A stretch of 64,000 nucleotides of DNA from Eubacteriaceae bacterium. GTDB lineage: Bacteria > Bacillota > Clostridia > Peptostreptococcales > Anaerovoracaceae. The stretch is taken from contig CABIXY010000001.1 in the NCBI GenBank assembly GCA_902362805.1, positions 372,001 through 436,000 of the forward strand, read 5' to 3'. Made by a program: the position numbers and the translations under genes. A model generated the notes under the pieces. It saw only the letters and a list, made by a program, of their open reading frames with translations. It had not been told where the DNA came from and ran no database searches. Of the stretch, positions 8,632-17,495 are shown one piece after another (positions within the stretch are counted from its first letter, which is position 1; each line of letters begins with the position of its first letter).

Positions 8632-9219
8632 ATGTCAATCACTGCTTATAAAATAGAAGCCATCGGTCATGACCGAACCGGCGAAGACTATGGCTATGTA
8701 AATATTATGTACCGCTATGGCAACAAGCAGTCCTGTCCTCGGCCAGATCAATGTGAAAAGATGGAGGTCATGTGGGCGGATGAGAGCGTCTACGGGCCGC
8801 CTGCTCCTGGCAGCAAGGTGGGCGACTTTATACAGACATGGCTGATGGGCTCCTGGGACTGTGGAGTATTTACCCACCGGGAGATTGCCCAGCGGCTGAT
8901 GGATACCTTCACCGGTCTGAAGATCAAGGAACTGGCGTGGTTTGAGAACCCCAGGGAAAAGACTCTGAAAAATGGTAAACCGCGTGCGCGCCGGGCCAAG
9001 TGGCTGCCGGAGCGGGAGGTGGATCTGGTGTATCTCTACTCCGACCACTATCTTGACGCAAGAAATCCGACTCCCGTCCAAACCGACTTTTTCACCGTTA
9101 CAAGGACGGACGCCTGGGGCGTGAGCACCTGGTTCATGTGTACCCCAGAGGCCGCCGGGAAGCTGATCGTCATGGATTACGACAATCTGGCCATCAAGGA
9201 GACTACCATTGTGGGATAG
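8632..9219 (+). CDS. Candidate immunity protein, unassigned
   Basis: The protein has 195 residues. ATG 8632 is used because CAGGAGG stands nine bases upstream; the open frame extends back to 8554 inside the previous gene. The sequence begins MSITAYKIEAIGHD and has a central basic stretch (KNGKPRARRAKW). It ends in a beta-rich segment (FFTVTRTDAWGVSTWFMC). No family is recognised. Confidence 0.55.
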   Translation: MSITAYKIEAIGHDRTGEDYGYVNIMYRYGNKQSCPRPDQCEKMEVMWADESVYGPPAPGSKVGDFIQTWLMGSWDCGVFTHREIAQRLMDTFTGLKIKELAWFENPREKTLKNGKPRARRAKWLPEREVDLVYLYSDHYLDARNPTPVQTDFFTVTRTDAWGVSTWFMCTPEAAGKLIVMDYDNLAIKETTIVG

Positions 9220-9231
9220 AGGTGATACAGC

Positions 9232-9576
9232 ATGATTGGAACAGATGAAAACTGGGCGGTTCTCCATGTGGAGGTCATTTTCTGGAGTGGCAAACGAAAA
9301 ACACCTCCCAGCCTGGTCAGTGGAAAATATTGTCCCCATTTTGCGGTCACCGGAACCACGGAATATCTGGGTGTGTGCTTTCTGGATGGAACGGAGCGTT
9401 GTGCATTTGGTGAACCGGCTTTTGGAAATGCCCAGCCCCTCTATCCAGATACCATTGACTATGCTCCGCTGGAAAACAATGCGGAATTTTTGATCTATGA
9501 GGGAGCTAATGCCGTTGGTAAGGGCCGGGTGCTGGGCCGGACGATACCATATAAAGTAAAGCCACAACGAAAGTAG
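9232..9576 (+). CDS. Single-domain beta-barrel protein resembling EF-Tu domain III
   Basis: The protein has 114 residues, all beta in appearance. VEVIFWSG, then GKYCPHFAV near residue 31 and FLIYEGANAVGKGRVL near residue 85, mirror the GYRPQF and FAIREGGRTVGAGVV strands of translation factor EF-Tu domain III. A free-standing copy without the GTPase could act as a decoy or shield against toxins that attack EF-Tu, but that is speculation. The ribosome site AGAGGTGAT precedes ATG 9232. It lies inside the immunity array. Confidence 0.55.
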   Translation: MIGTDENWAVLHVEVIFWSGKRKTPPSLVSGKYCPHFAVTGTTEYLGVCFLDGTERCAFGEPAFGNAQPLYPDTIDYAPLENNAEFLIYEGANAVGKGRVLGRTIPYKVKPQRK

Positions 9577-9583
9577 GTGCCTT

Positions 9584-10663
9584 ATGTACCAAATTGCATA
9601 TATTGGCCGCTGGGAGACCCTCCCAGAGACGGCTGTCGCTATTTATGAACACGATATTCCCAAACTGGAGGCGCTGCTCCAAGGCGGTCTGGATCTGGGT
9701 GCTCCCATCCAACTCAGCGAATACATCAAGCTGATGCCGCTGGAGATCGCAGTTTTTCGGAACGATGTGCCCATGATTCACTTCCTGCTGGAGCATGGAG
9801 CTGATCCCGGTCGGGCAGAGGAACAGCCCCTGCTGCTCACCGCCGCCCGCTGTTGTGGGCCGGAGGTGGTGGCGCTCTTTGCTGAACAGACCGCAATACT
9901 CTCCCCGAAGCAGAAAGAGCGGGCCATCCAGGAAGTACGCTGGGGCAAGCGCCCGGAGAATATCCAGGTGCTGGAGCAAGCTGGGATCACAGTGGACAAG
10001 TTTGGCGGCGAGGCATTCCGGGCCGCTGTGTCCGAGGGCAACACCAAACTTGCCCGACTGCTTCTGGAAAAAGGGGCAGACATCAATTACCACAAGCCAG
10101 ACATGGTGTTTCCGAACGCCCCCACCGCTGTCACCGAAGCGGCTCGGCATAAGAATCTCCCCATGGTGCGCTGGCTCATTGAGCAAGGAGCCGACATCAC
10201 CATTGCTGACAAATACGGCGACCGGCCTTACACCGTGGCGGTGCAGAACAAGAATCAGGAGCTGGCCGACTACCTGAAAGCCTTGGAACCGGCGGAATGG
10301 CACAACGAGCAGGAGAAGCTCCGGCAGCTTATGCCCTACAAGCTGCCTGCCAAGCTGGTGGAATACTTGAAGACCGGCCCCCTGCGGCTGGAGTTCCCGG
10401 ATCAGGAATGGGTGAAGTGGGCGGAGCTCTACTCCTTCATGGATGTGCAGGAGATGACCTGGAAACGGAAGAAGCTGCTCTCCCTGATGGTGCAGATGGA
10501 CAACTACAGCGACTATCTGCTGCTGTGGAGCCCCAGGGACAAAAAGCTGTGGTATCTGGACATCGAGCACGAGGAGTTCCACCCTCTGGCTAAATGGGAC
10601 GACTTCATCGCAGACCCTGGCCGGTATTTGAACGGAATGATCGAGGGCGAGTTTGAGGAATAA
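9584..10663 (+). CDS. Ankyrin-repeat protein with SUKH-like C-terminal region
   Basis: The protein has 359 residues. At least four ankyrin repeats are visible between about 20 and 235 (PLEIAVFRNDVPMIHFLLEHGAD, AFRAAVSEGNTKLARLLLEKGADI and AARHKNLPMVRWLIEQGADI, each an ankyrin helix pair). After a linker, residues about 245-355 (LPAKLVEYLKTGPLRLEFP ending WDDFIADPGRYLN) resemble a SUKH/SMI1-type domain. Ankyrin proteins are frequent members of polyimmunity loci. It starts 7 nt after the previous stop. Confidence 0.65.
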   Translation: MYQIAYIGRWETLPETAVAIYEHDIPKLEALLQGGLDLGAPIQLSEYIKLMPLEIAVFRNDVPMIHFLLEHGADPGRAEEQPLLLTAARCCGPEVVALFAEQTAILSPKQKERAIQEVRWGKRPENIQVLEQAGITVDKFGGEAFRAAVSEGNTKLARLLLEKGADINYHKPDMVFPNAPTAVTEAARHKNLPMVRWLIEQGADITIADKYGDRPYTVAVQNKNQELADYLKALEPAEWHNEQEKLRQLMPYKLPAKLVEYLKTGPLRLEFPDQEWVKWAELYSFMDVQEMTWKRKKLLSLMVQMDNYSDYLLLWSPRDKKLWYLDIEHEEFHPLAKWDDFIADPGRYLNGMIEGEFEE

Positions 10664-10674
10664 GGAGTAAAGCT

Positions 10675-10767
10675 ATGACAGAAGAAAACAGAACTTACAT
10701 CACCCATCTCAAAGCTGCCAACATTGAGGGGGTAAGAGTTGTCTATGGAAAAAGCGACTGCTGTTAA
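10675..10767 (+). pseudogene. Truncated gene start (30-codon remnant)
   Basis: A good ribosome site (AAGGAG) precedes an ATG at 10675 that opens a frame of only 30 codons (MTEENRTYITHLKAANIEG) and ends at 10767. It overlaps the next gene in another frame by 29 nt. It looks like the 5' end of a former array gene cut off when the next gene was inserted. It could instead be a tiny leader cistron. Confidence 0.35.
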
Positions 10768-11155
10768 TACCTGTTTAGGTGTTTTGAAGGGACGGGACTG
10801 CATCTATCTGGATCAGGTGAAACAGGATGATCTGAACAATCTGACCTTTATAGGGGACATCAATGGCCATCTGATTTCTCAGCACAGGGACGAAAAAGAC
10901 TGGTTTCCCTACACACTCACCTTCCGGCGGGTACTGGCCTATTTTGCCTGTGAATTGGACACCTATGAAAATCTGGCTGAAACGGGGCATCTGAACCGTA
11001 GCTCCTTTGATTTGATCGAGGACAGCACCTGGCTGAAGTCTTTGCCGGTGCGGGAGGACTTTAACAAAGGCATCTATCAACACTACCGGCTGTTTACATA
11101 CGATGATGTTTATAACATCATTGCGGTTTCTTATGAATTTGCAGCAGAGTTGTAA
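10739..11155 (+). CDS. Candidate immunity protein, unassigned
   Basis: The protein has 138 residues from TTG 10739, six bases after GAGGGGG. ATG 10745 is the alternative and gives a 12-nt spacing. The middle contains the striking stretch WFPYTLTFRRVLAYFACELDTYENL. No family is recognised. A gene remnant overlaps its start, and a SUKH-3 gene follows 32 nt later. Confidence 0.5.
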   Translation: MSMEKATAVNTCLGVLKGRDCIYLDQVKQDDLNNLTFIGDINGHLISQHRDEKDWFPYTLTFRRVLAYFACELDTYENLAETGHLNRSSFDLIEDSTWLKSLPVREDFNKGIYQHYRLFTYDDVYNIIAVSYEFAAEL

Positions 11156-11187
11156 ATGTCTGAAATCTTGTAATGGAGGTAACCAAC

Positions 11188-11742
11188 ATGATCAAAGAAC
11201 GCATCCCTATCTCTGGCGACCTGAAAAGCAAGGTCAAGCAGCTGATGGAGTACGCCGGATGGTACGAAGGCCGCAGTGTGGATATTTCCATTGCGGAGCA
11301 GTATTACGCCGACCATGGCGTCCCGATGATGAAGACCACCCAGCGGTTTTACCGCAAGTATTTCGGCCTGTGCTGTGAGTGGTACCTGGAGCAGAAAAAA
11401 CTGAACTGGGCGGCTGACTTTGAGTTTGCTCTGTTTCCTTACCTGGTCAATGGGATCAAAAACCATTTGGAAGAAGCCTATTTTCGGGATATGTCCGGCT
11501 GTGAACTGGCAGAGATCGAACAGGCTGCCGGCGAAAAATGCCAGCCCATCGGTCATATCGGCTACTACTACCCGGCGGAGGTTTGGATCTCCGAGTACGG
11601 GAAATTGTATGCGAAATATGAGTATCAGGACGAGATCGAGTGCTTCCCCGATGTGTTTGCCCTGATCGAACGGGAACTGCGGCAGTGTAAATTTGATTCC
11701 GCTGCCATGAAAACGGTTGAGGCACTGGATGGGAAGATATGA
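11188..11742 (+). CDS. SUKH-3-like immunity protein
   Basis: The protein has 184 residues. ATG 11188 follows GGAGGT by seven bases; ATG 11173 has no such site. The region AGWYEGRSVDISIAEQYY (from about residue 18) and the following RFYRKYFGLC match the SUKH-3 pattern 'GW-x-x-GR-x-D ... F-x-x-F-x-GL'. SUKH domains are the most widespread immunity fold and bind diverse toxin nucleases and deaminases. The C-terminal beta segment (GYYYPAEVWISEYGKLYAK) fits the same fold. Confidence 0.7.
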   Translation: MIKERIPISGDLKSKVKQLMEYAGWYEGRSVDISIAEQYYADHGVPMMKTTQRFYRKYFGLCCEWYLEQKKLNWAADFEFALFPYLVNGIKNHLEEAYFRDMSGCELAEIEQAAGEKCQPIGHIGYYYPAEVWISEYGKLYAKYEYQDEIECFPDVFALIERELRQCKFDSAAMKTVEALDGKI

Positions 11743-11765
11743 CGAAACAATAAGGAGAAAATGTT

Positions 11766-12620
11766 ATGAATATGAAAGAAAAACTGGAGTTGTTGGGCAA
11801 AAACAGCATTGTGTTGAAAATTGCTAAGAAAGAAAAATATAAGCTGGGCGCCACCCGCTTCGGCGGAAAGCCGGATGTGCCGCCGGACTTCGTTTGGCCC
11901 ACCTATGAGGGCGAGAGCTATGACCATGTGGTGAAGGATCGTCCCCTCACTTTCCTGGCGCAGTTCAACTGTGAGGAGCTGGCCCAGTTTGACAAAGAGC
12001 ATCTTCTGCCCGATCACGGCCTGCTCTCCTTCTTCTATGAAACGGACACCCAGTGCTGGGGCTATGACCCCAAGGATCAGGGCTGTGCCCGCGTCTACTG
12101 GTTCGAGGACATGTCCGCGCTGTCCGCCGCTGACTTTCCGGCAGATATAGCGGAAGACTTCAAGTTCCCAATGGTCAAGATCAGGATGGAATCGAAATGT
12201 TCCTATCCTTCCTGGGAGGACTTCAGCGAGGTGTTCCCGGATGAAAAGGATGACGACGCTTTCAACGATGCTTTGGATGAACTGACTGGCGAGGACCCCG
12301 AGAACCCAGATGATCGCTCCCAGCTGCTGGGCTGGCCCGATGTGATCCAGACCAGTATGTTCGACGAGTGCGACCTGGTATCCCAGGGCTATCGCCTGGG
12401 GAATCCCGAAAACTGGAATAGAATCCCGAAGGATATCCGCCAACAGGCGGAAGAAACGGCCCGTGACCGCTGGATGCTGCTGTTCCAGCTGGATACCGTG
12501 GAGCAGGGTGACTTCGAGTTGATGTTCGGAGACTGCGGGCACATCTATTTCTATATCACCAAAGAGGATCTGGCAGCCCGCCGCTTTGACCGGATCTGGC
12601 TGATCCTCCAGTGCTATTAA
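11766..12620 (+). CDS. DUF1963 (YwqG-like) protein
   Basis: The protein has 284 residues and is a clear DUF1963 member. GATRFGGKPDVPPDFVWP lies near residues 28-45 and PLTFLAQFNCEEL near 60. GLLSFFYE lies near 85, and the end reads LLFQLDT...FGDCGHIYFYI. The family is enriched in bacterial immunity loci; its molecular target is unknown. Start ATG 11766 is eight bases after AAGGAG. The next start is only 4 nt after its stop. Confidence 0.85.
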   Translation: MNMKEKLELLGKNSIVLKIAKKEKYKLGATRFGGKPDVPPDFVWPTYEGESYDHVVKDRPLTFLAQFNCEELAQFDKEHLLPDHGLLSFFYETDTQCWGYDPKDQGCARVYWFEDMSALSAADFPADIAEDFKFPMVKIRMESKCSYPSWEDFSEVFPDEKDDDAFNDALDELTGEDPENPDDRSQLLGWPDVIQTSMFDECDLVSQGYRLGNPENWNRIPKDIRQQAEETARDRWMLLFQLDTVEQGDFELMFGDCGHIYFYITKEDLAARRFDRIWLILQCY

Positions 12621-12624
12621 AAAT

Positions 12625-12918
12625 ATGAAACAGGACTTTACGATTTGGCGCAATCAAATATTGCAGAATCCGTGGGACATTTCACCGCTGAAATTCGGAA
12701 TATCGCAGGATGAGGTCATAGAAATCTTCGGGAATCCTGATGCCGTTTCCACCATGAGAAGCGACGGGAAACCTTTGATCCTCAAATATCATGACATTGA
12801 ACTGCATTTCGATAGAAAGGCCCCTCATGGCCTCTACTTAGTTTACAGCGACGACGAGATCGAGTTGAGCATGACTGCCAAGCACGAAGAAAGGAGCAAT
12901 CCCTATGAAAGCATTTGA
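12625..12918 (+). CDS. Small candidate immunity protein, unassigned
   Basis: The protein has 97 residues. There is no clear ribosome site, so translation is probably coupled to the DUF1963 gene 4 nt upstream. The core LKFGISQDEVIEIFGNPD (about 22-39) resembles the short helix-turn found at the start of BLIP/SmpA-like folds, followed by three strands. It overlaps the start of the DUF5713 gene by 14 nt. Base composition is more AT-rich than the neighbours. Confidence 0.5.
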   Translation: MKQDFTIWRNQILQNPWDISPLKFGISQDEVIEIFGNPDAVSTMRSDGKPLILKYHDIELHFDRKAPHGLYLVYSDDEIELSMTAKHEERSNPYESI

Positions 12919-13231
12919 CCCCAATTACAAACTGCTGGACGAGATGTATCAGGACAATTACTATCCTGCTTTTTTGGTAGACAAGGTAAAGGACGAGCTT
13001 CAGAAGGTCATCGACCTGCTGGAGAACGGCGAAACCGATACCGAAGTGGTGCAGGAAACGCTGGATGAGGCGGTCTGCGGCATCAATGATCTCCAGGAGG
13101 AGTTTGACGAGCACGACAGCGAGATCGAAACGGTGGCACGGGAATGTATCGCGGCAACCGTGGCCTACATTCTGGAGTGGTTTGGCATCCCCATTGACAC
13201 CGAAGAGGCCATCCGGGAACGGGACTGGTGA
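12905..13231 (+). CDS. DUF5713-like protein
   Basis: A 108-residue, all-helical acidic protein. LLDEMYQDNYYPAFLVDKVKDEL near the N-terminus is the characteristic opening of DUF5713, a family seen among candidate immunity genes. A good GGAGC site sits ahead of ATG 12905, which lies inside the previous gene's tail. It overlaps the next frame at 13228 by 4 nt. Confidence 0.65.
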   Translation: MKAFDPNYKLLDEMYQDNYYPAFLVDKVKDELQKVIDLLENGETDTEVVQETLDEAVCGINDLQEEFDEHDSEIETVARECIAATVAYILEWFGIPIDTEEAIRERDW

Positions 13232-14184
13232 TCCCTATGGCAGAAAAAGAACTGGCCGTTTGTGATGAGTGCGGCAGCCTGTTTTTCAAAGGCTCCTCAC
13301 AGATGATGGGACTGTGCCCGGAATGTGCCCATATTCTCTATGGCTACCCGAATTGTGACCATCATTTCCAGAATGGCCGGTGTGTGAACTGCTACTGGGA
13401 CGGCTCAAAGAGTGTGTACATCAAGAAACAGAATCAACAGGAGGAAACTGATATGCCTACAACTGAATGGCTGAACAAATACGAAGCAATCAAGAACAAA
13501 CTGACCTGTAAAGATGACTTAGAGGCCCATTTCACAGAGAAAGTGATTGGGAACATGGCGGTGGATGTACTGGACATCGGTGTCGTCCATTTCCCTACCG
13601 GGCAGATCTTCGCCTGTGATCCGCTGGTGGAGCTGGAGGACACTCTGCCCTTCCTTCAAACGATCCCCGCTGGAACTTATCCCGTGAAAATCTGCGTGGT
13701 GCCCAGCGAACAATACGGCGACCGCTACGCCTGCGTCAAGCTGGAGGTTTCTCAGGAAAAGCCTGTCCGATATGAGCTGGGTATGGTGGGCAACGAGAAT
13801 CTGGACGCGGCGCTGGGAGATGACGACTACTTCGGTTTCGGCGTAGACGCCGGAATGGGCTGTATTGCGGACATCCAGACCCAGGCGGCCTTCAGGACCT
13901 ACTGGGCCAAGCGTTTGGAAGAAGACCCGGACATCGACCCCTACAACGACCTGTTCTGCGATCTCCTGGAGGAAAACGTCAAAGCCCACCCCAAATATCA
14001 GGGAGAGTACGGCGACTGGCTCAACTGGACAGTGCCGGACACGGACTGCAATCTGCCCATCTTCTCCTCTGGCTGGGGTGACGGTTACTATCCCGTCTAC
14101 TTTGGCTATGATGCAAAAGGCGAAGTCTGCGCCGTGTATGTGCGCTTCATCGACATTGAAGCCAGTTATCAAGAACAGGATTAA
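13228..14184 (+). CDS. Zinc-ribbon/DUF4241 fusion with an internal start site
   Basis: The frame has 318 codons from GTG 13228 (ATG 13237 is the alternative; neither has a strong ribosome site). Residues 12-55 hold CDEC, CPEC and a third Cys pair typical of a zinc ribbon. Residues about 100-315 are DUF4241: HFPTGQIFACDPLVEL, IPAGTYPVKI, then GFGVDAGMGCIAD and FSSGWGDGYYPVYFGYD. At the junction an AGGAGG (13439-13444) precedes in-frame ATG 13453, so the DUF4241 part can be translated alone (243 residues). This looks like two former genes merged by stop loss. Confidence 0.75.
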   Translation: MIPMAEKELAVCDECGSLFFKGSSQMMGLCPECAHILYGYPNCDHHFQNGRCVNCYWDGSKSVYIKKQNQQEETDMPTTEWLNKYEAIKNKLTCKDDLEAHFTEKVIGNMAVDVLDIGVVHFPTGQIFACDPLVELEDTLPFLQTIPAGTYPVKICVVPSEQYGDRYACVKLEVSQEKPVRYELGMVGNENLDAALGDDDYFGFGVDAGMGCIADIQTQAAFRTYWAKRLEEDPDIDPYNDLFCDLLEENVKAHPKYQGEYGDWLNWTVPDTDCNLPIFSSGWGDGYYPVYFGYDAKGEVCAVYVRFIDIEASYQEQD

Positions 14185-14211
14185 AAATGTGACAGAACAA
14201 AGGAGAGTGCC

Positions 14212-15693
14212 ATGAAAGCTAACGCCGGAGAGGTCTATACAGTCTATAACCAATATCTGAAACGCTACACCGCCTGCCAGGTGGCCTATATTGCGCCGCC
14301 GGACACGGTGAGCAAAGAGTCTTGGGCGGTGATCCTCTCTCTGGATTGGGTGGGCGACGCCCCTCTGACTGCGGAGGAATTGCCCCAGCTCCGCCCGCTC
14401 TACAAGGACTTTATGTACTGGCCCCGGGAGCTCCACCTGCTGCGGGTGCCGGTGGAGGTCCCGCCCCAGTACACGCTGGTGGGTACCCTGCCGCCCTTTA
14501 CCGACCAGCCCTGCCGCTCCTACGGCGGCTGGAATGACGGCTACGATGTGTACCTCCAGATCCGATGGCAGGAGATTCCGGCGGAACGGCGGCGGGCCTT
14601 CAAGGAGGCCATGGAGAGCGAAGAGAAAACGGAGATCGGCGGTATCCCGGTGAAGGTCAGCAGCCACCGGGTGACGGACCAGTACGAACCATTCGATTCG
14701 GCGCTGGAACTAAAGTCGCTGCCTTGCCTCTCCACCCTTATCTGCGAGCGGTGGCACCCGGATCTGCTGGAGTTTTTGCGTGGAAATCCCTTCCTCGATG
14801 AACTGACTTTGCTGAACCACGGTCAGAGGACACTTGATCTGCGGGGCACCAGCATCAGAAAGCTGATGCTGGACATGACCGGCCTTCAGGAACTGTGGCT
14901 GGGTGAGGAAACGGAGCAGCTCCTGTTCCAGAACAAGGGCCCGGACGCCTGTACCATCCATGCCCCCGAAGATGGCAGCGGTTTGACCCTCCAATTTATC
15001 GGGCAATATTGCCCGCACACGGAACTGCCGAACCTATGGGGGCTGCATGGCATCCAGCTGAAGGACTTTGATCTGACCGGACTGGCTGCTGTCCATCCCC
15101 ATCTGAAAGAGCTGAGGCTCTGGGGCGCGCCGGGAAACCTGGGGAACTTCTCCGCCGTGGGAGGGGTCCGGGAACTGACGAACCTATCCACCTTCGACCT
15201 GTTCGGTTTCGGGGCGGACGACATCCCTACCCCAGAGCAGATGCCGGAGCTTCGCTGGTTCTGGATGACCAGCCTGCCGGAGACAGCGGCAAAAGCGGCA
15301 AAGCAGCTCTGGAAAAGCAAGCCGGGAATGGATCTGCGGATTACCAAACCCCGGAAAACGGAGTGGCTGGCGCAAAACCTGGACAATCCCTTCCGGGGCT
15401 GGGACGGTGCGGAGCATATTCCTGCCGCCGCTGCGAAAAAGGCAGCCAATCAATACCGCAAGACCCGCTCCCAGCTGATGAAGCTGGCCGCTGAGCCGGG
15501 CGAGGCCGCCCAGGCCCAGGCGCTGGAAGCCGTGGCCGCCTACACCCAGACCTTCAACAAGATGGGCTTTATCGAAACCGAGGAACGGGATGAAATTTAC
15601 ATGGCCCTGCGGGGTATCCTGGATGCCCTGCCAGGTGACACGCTCCAGAAAGATTCCCTGATTGAGAAGTTTGAGGAGCTTCGAGATTTTTGA
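14212..15693 (+). CDS. Imm26-like N-terminus plus leucine-rich-like region
   Basis: The protein has 493 residues. The opening AGEVYTVYNQYLKRYTACQV resembles the first strands of Imm26-type immunity proteins ('GDVF-x-x-...-G-x-V'). From about 175 to 370 there are irregular leucine-rich strands (LDLRGTSIRKLMLDMTGLQEL, LKELRLWGAPGNL). The last 90 residues are helical and acidic. Start ATG 14212 follows AAGGAG. It is one of the longer array genes, and assignment of the first domain is tentative. Confidence 0.5.
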   Translation: MKANAGEVYTVYNQYLKRYTACQVAYIAPPDTVSKESWAVILSLDWVGDAPLTAEELPQLRPLYKDFMYWPRELHLLRVPVEVPPQYTLVGTLPPFTDQPCRSYGGWNDGYDVYLQIRWQEIPAERRRAFKEAMESEEKTEIGGIPVKVSSHRVTDQYEPFDSALELKSLPCLSTLICERWHPDLLEFLRGNPFLDELTLLNHGQRTLDLRGTSIRKLMLDMTGLQELWLGEETEQLLFQNKGPDACTIHAPEDGSGLTLQFIGQYCPHTELPNLWGLHGIQLKDFDLTGLAAVHPHLKELRLWGAPGNLGNFSAVGGVRELTNLSTFDLFGFGADDIPTPEQMPELRWFWMTSLPETAAKAAKQLWKSKPGMDLRITKPRKTEWLAQNLDNPFRGWDGAEHIPAAAAKKAANQYRKTRSQLMKLAAEPGEAAQAQALEAVAAYTQTFNKMGFIETEERDEIYMALRGILDALPGDTLQKDSLIEKFEELRDF

Positions 15694-15709
15694 GGAGGTT
15701 GAAAAAACA

Positions 15710-16135
15710 ATGGATACAAGAATCACAGAACTGTTGGAAGAGATAAAAAAGGCAATCGACAAGGCTGCCACCACAGGCGACAAATATCAGTTTATAGATC
15801 CGGTCTTTGATTTAACTGATGAACTGGAACAGTGCGAAACACCTTTTGATGCTGTAAGACCGATCTTGGAACTGATTGAATCTTCTCCCAATATTGATTT
15901 TGGCGGTCCTGGGCCGTTGGGTAGCTTTATGGAGAAGTTTTACCATGAAGGCTATGAGGAAGAATTGGTCGCATCGCTGAAAAGAAAGCCAACTGAATAC
16001 ACAATTGCTCTCATGTTCCGCATCATTGCAGATAAGAAAAATCCCAATCTGAGTGAATACAAACATCTGTTAAAGACACTTGACTGCACCTCTGAAATTG
16101 ATACTTTCTGGTTGGATGAGATTGCAAAACTGTAA
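15710..16135 (+). CDS. Helical candidate immunity protein
   Basis: The protein has 141 residues. ATG 15710 follows GAGGAGG with an 11-nt gap, longer than usual. The segment SSPNIDFGGPGPLGSFMEKFYHEGYEEELVASL (about 66-98, shown only as landmark positions) has the recurring 'GxPGPL-x-x-F-x-E-x-FY' pattern I associate with a small helical family beside other immunity genes, but I cannot name it. The gene is more AT-rich than the long gene before it. Confidence 0.5.
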   Translation: MDTRITELLEEIKKAIDKAATTGDKYQFIDPVFDLTDELEQCETPFDAVRPILELIESSPNIDFGGPGPLGSFMEKFYHEGYEEELVASLKRKPTEYTIALMFRIIADKKNPNLSEYKHLLKTLDCTSEIDTFWLDEIAKL

Positions 16136-16196
16136 AGGATTTGAACCCATTTCGGTTTCGGCTGTGAAAGCAATTTCCTGAAAGGAGTGGAGGCGC

Positions 16197-16796
16197 ATGA
16201 GCCGAATCATTGATGAACCCTACTTTACATACAGTGCATACAACGCCCTGACCTCCGGCATCCAGGTGAAATGCCCCAAGTGCCATGGCACGGGCATGGT
16301 AACAGCGGATGATGACAACGCCTATTTCCGCTGCCTGAGCTGCGGCCATCAGGAGACCCGCGACCGGACGATCTACCGTTATGATGTCCATAACCAATGC
16401 AAAAACTGCGGCAGGTACTATCGAGTGGATATTGAAGATACAGCAAAACAGCACTTTTCCGTTCTCCATGTGGCCTGTCCCTATTGTGGAACAACCATGT
16501 CAGGAGAAGTTCATAAAACAGCGGAGGCGTTTTCATATATTGGCGAAATCAGGGATGGACGAGAACCTTATTTCAGGTTGGAACTATGGTTTTTGACCTC
16601 CTTCCAGGGTAAGTCGGTCTGGGCACTCAACCGGGAACATCTTGCCTATTTGATCGGCTATCTCAGCGCCGACCTGCGGGAAAAGCCGCCGGGAAGAGCG
16701 AAAATGACCCAGGCTGACCATCTCCCCACCTTCATGAAAACCGCAAAGAACCGGGAGCGGATCGTGAAGCTGCTGAGGCAAATGCAGGAGGAATGA
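16197..16796 (+). CDS. Multi-zinc-ribbon protein, unassigned
   Basis: The protein has 199 residues. Four Cys pairs (CPKC about 26, CLSC about 45, CKNC about 66, CPYC about 92) form two zinc ribbons. A helical half follows (LNREHLAYLIGYLSADLREK). Start ATG 16197 is supported by GAAAGGAG. Similar proteins are often mis-annotated as PriA-like because of the ribbons. The stop overlaps the next frame (ATGA). Confidence 0.6.
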   Translation: MSRIIDEPYFTYSAYNALTSGIQVKCPKCHGTGMVTADDDNAYFRCLSCGHQETRDRTIYRYDVHNQCKNCGRYYRVDIEDTAKQHFSVLHVACPYCGTTMSGEVHKTAEAFSYIGEIRDGREPYFRLELWFLTSFQGKSVWALNREHLAYLIGYLSADLREKPPGRAKMTQADHLPTFMKTAKNRERIVKLLRQMQEE

Positions 16797-16798
16797 GG

Positions 16799-17044
16799 AT
16801 GGAACAGGAAGTTATTTTCAACGGCCAAATTCTTACCCTGACTCGGTTTTGGGCAACAGGAGAACCTTGCCTGTGGATTACCGACCCGGAGCAGATCGGG
16901 ATGCCTAAAATGGAATTTGTGGGAGGCCACCCGGACGAATATTGCATTTTCCTGAAAAATCTGACGGAAACAGAGCTGGCACAGATCACATCTCTGGACG
17001 GTGCTCCACTGGATGTAAAAGAAGAACGAAACGACATCGAATGA
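16799..17044 (+). CDS. Small candidate immunity protein, unassigned
   Basis: The protein has 81 residues. ATG 16799 is chosen because AGGAGG ends seven bases before it. ATG 16793, which overlaps the preceding stop, would leave only one base. It is probably a small beta-alpha protein (EQEVIFNGQILTLTRFWATGEPCLWI). No family is recognised. Confidence 0.5.
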   Translation: MEQEVIFNGQILTLTRFWATGEPCLWITDPEQIGMPKMEFVGGHPDEYCIFLKNLTETELAQITSLDGAPLDVKEERNDIE

Positions 17045-17054
17045 GGAGAACACT

Positions 17055-17495
17055 ATGAAAGACCTTTGCCAATACGGAAACCGACCGGAGGACGAATGGG
17101 AAATCTTGCCCTGGATACCAGACCCGCGCCCGCCCTTCAAAATTTGGGCGAAGCCGGAGCAGATCGCGCCATTCTTTCTCATTCCCCACCACCCCTATGC
17201 GATCTCCCTTCTGCTGAAAATCAGTGACGGATTCCGGACAGAGGAATTCCGACGGCTGGGACTGATCGGCAGCAGCGAGGATTGGGAGCGGCTTGTCCGG
17301 GGCGTGATCCAGGAGTTCGAGGAAAACAACAGCGGCGTGGATCTGTTTCACTTCGACTCCGACGAAGATGTGTTCTGCGTGTACTCCCAATACATCGATG
17401 ACCTGATGCTGCTGTCCAAAATGATCCGGGCGGCCTGTGACAATGAAAAAACGATGGGGATGTATCTGAACATGAGCGAGGTTGCGAAAGCATGA
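17055..17495 (+). CDS. Candidate immunity protein, unassigned
   Basis: A 146-residue alpha/beta protein with a proline-rich N-terminus (LPWIPDPRPPFKIW). It ends with a strand-turn-strand-helix (GVDLFHFDSDEDVFCVYSQYIDDLMLLSKMI) that recalls small immunity families such as Imm51, but I cannot confirm the assignment. GGAG precedes ATG 17055, and the 3' end overlaps the next gene by 4 nt. Confidence 0.5.
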   Translation: MKDLCQYGNRPEDEWEILPWIPDPRPPFKIWAKPEQIAPFFLIPHHPYAISLLLKISDGFRTEEFRRLGLIGSSEDWERLVRGVIQEFEENNSGVDLFHFDSDEDVFCVYSQYIDDLMLLSKMIRAACDNEKTMGMYLNMSEVAKA

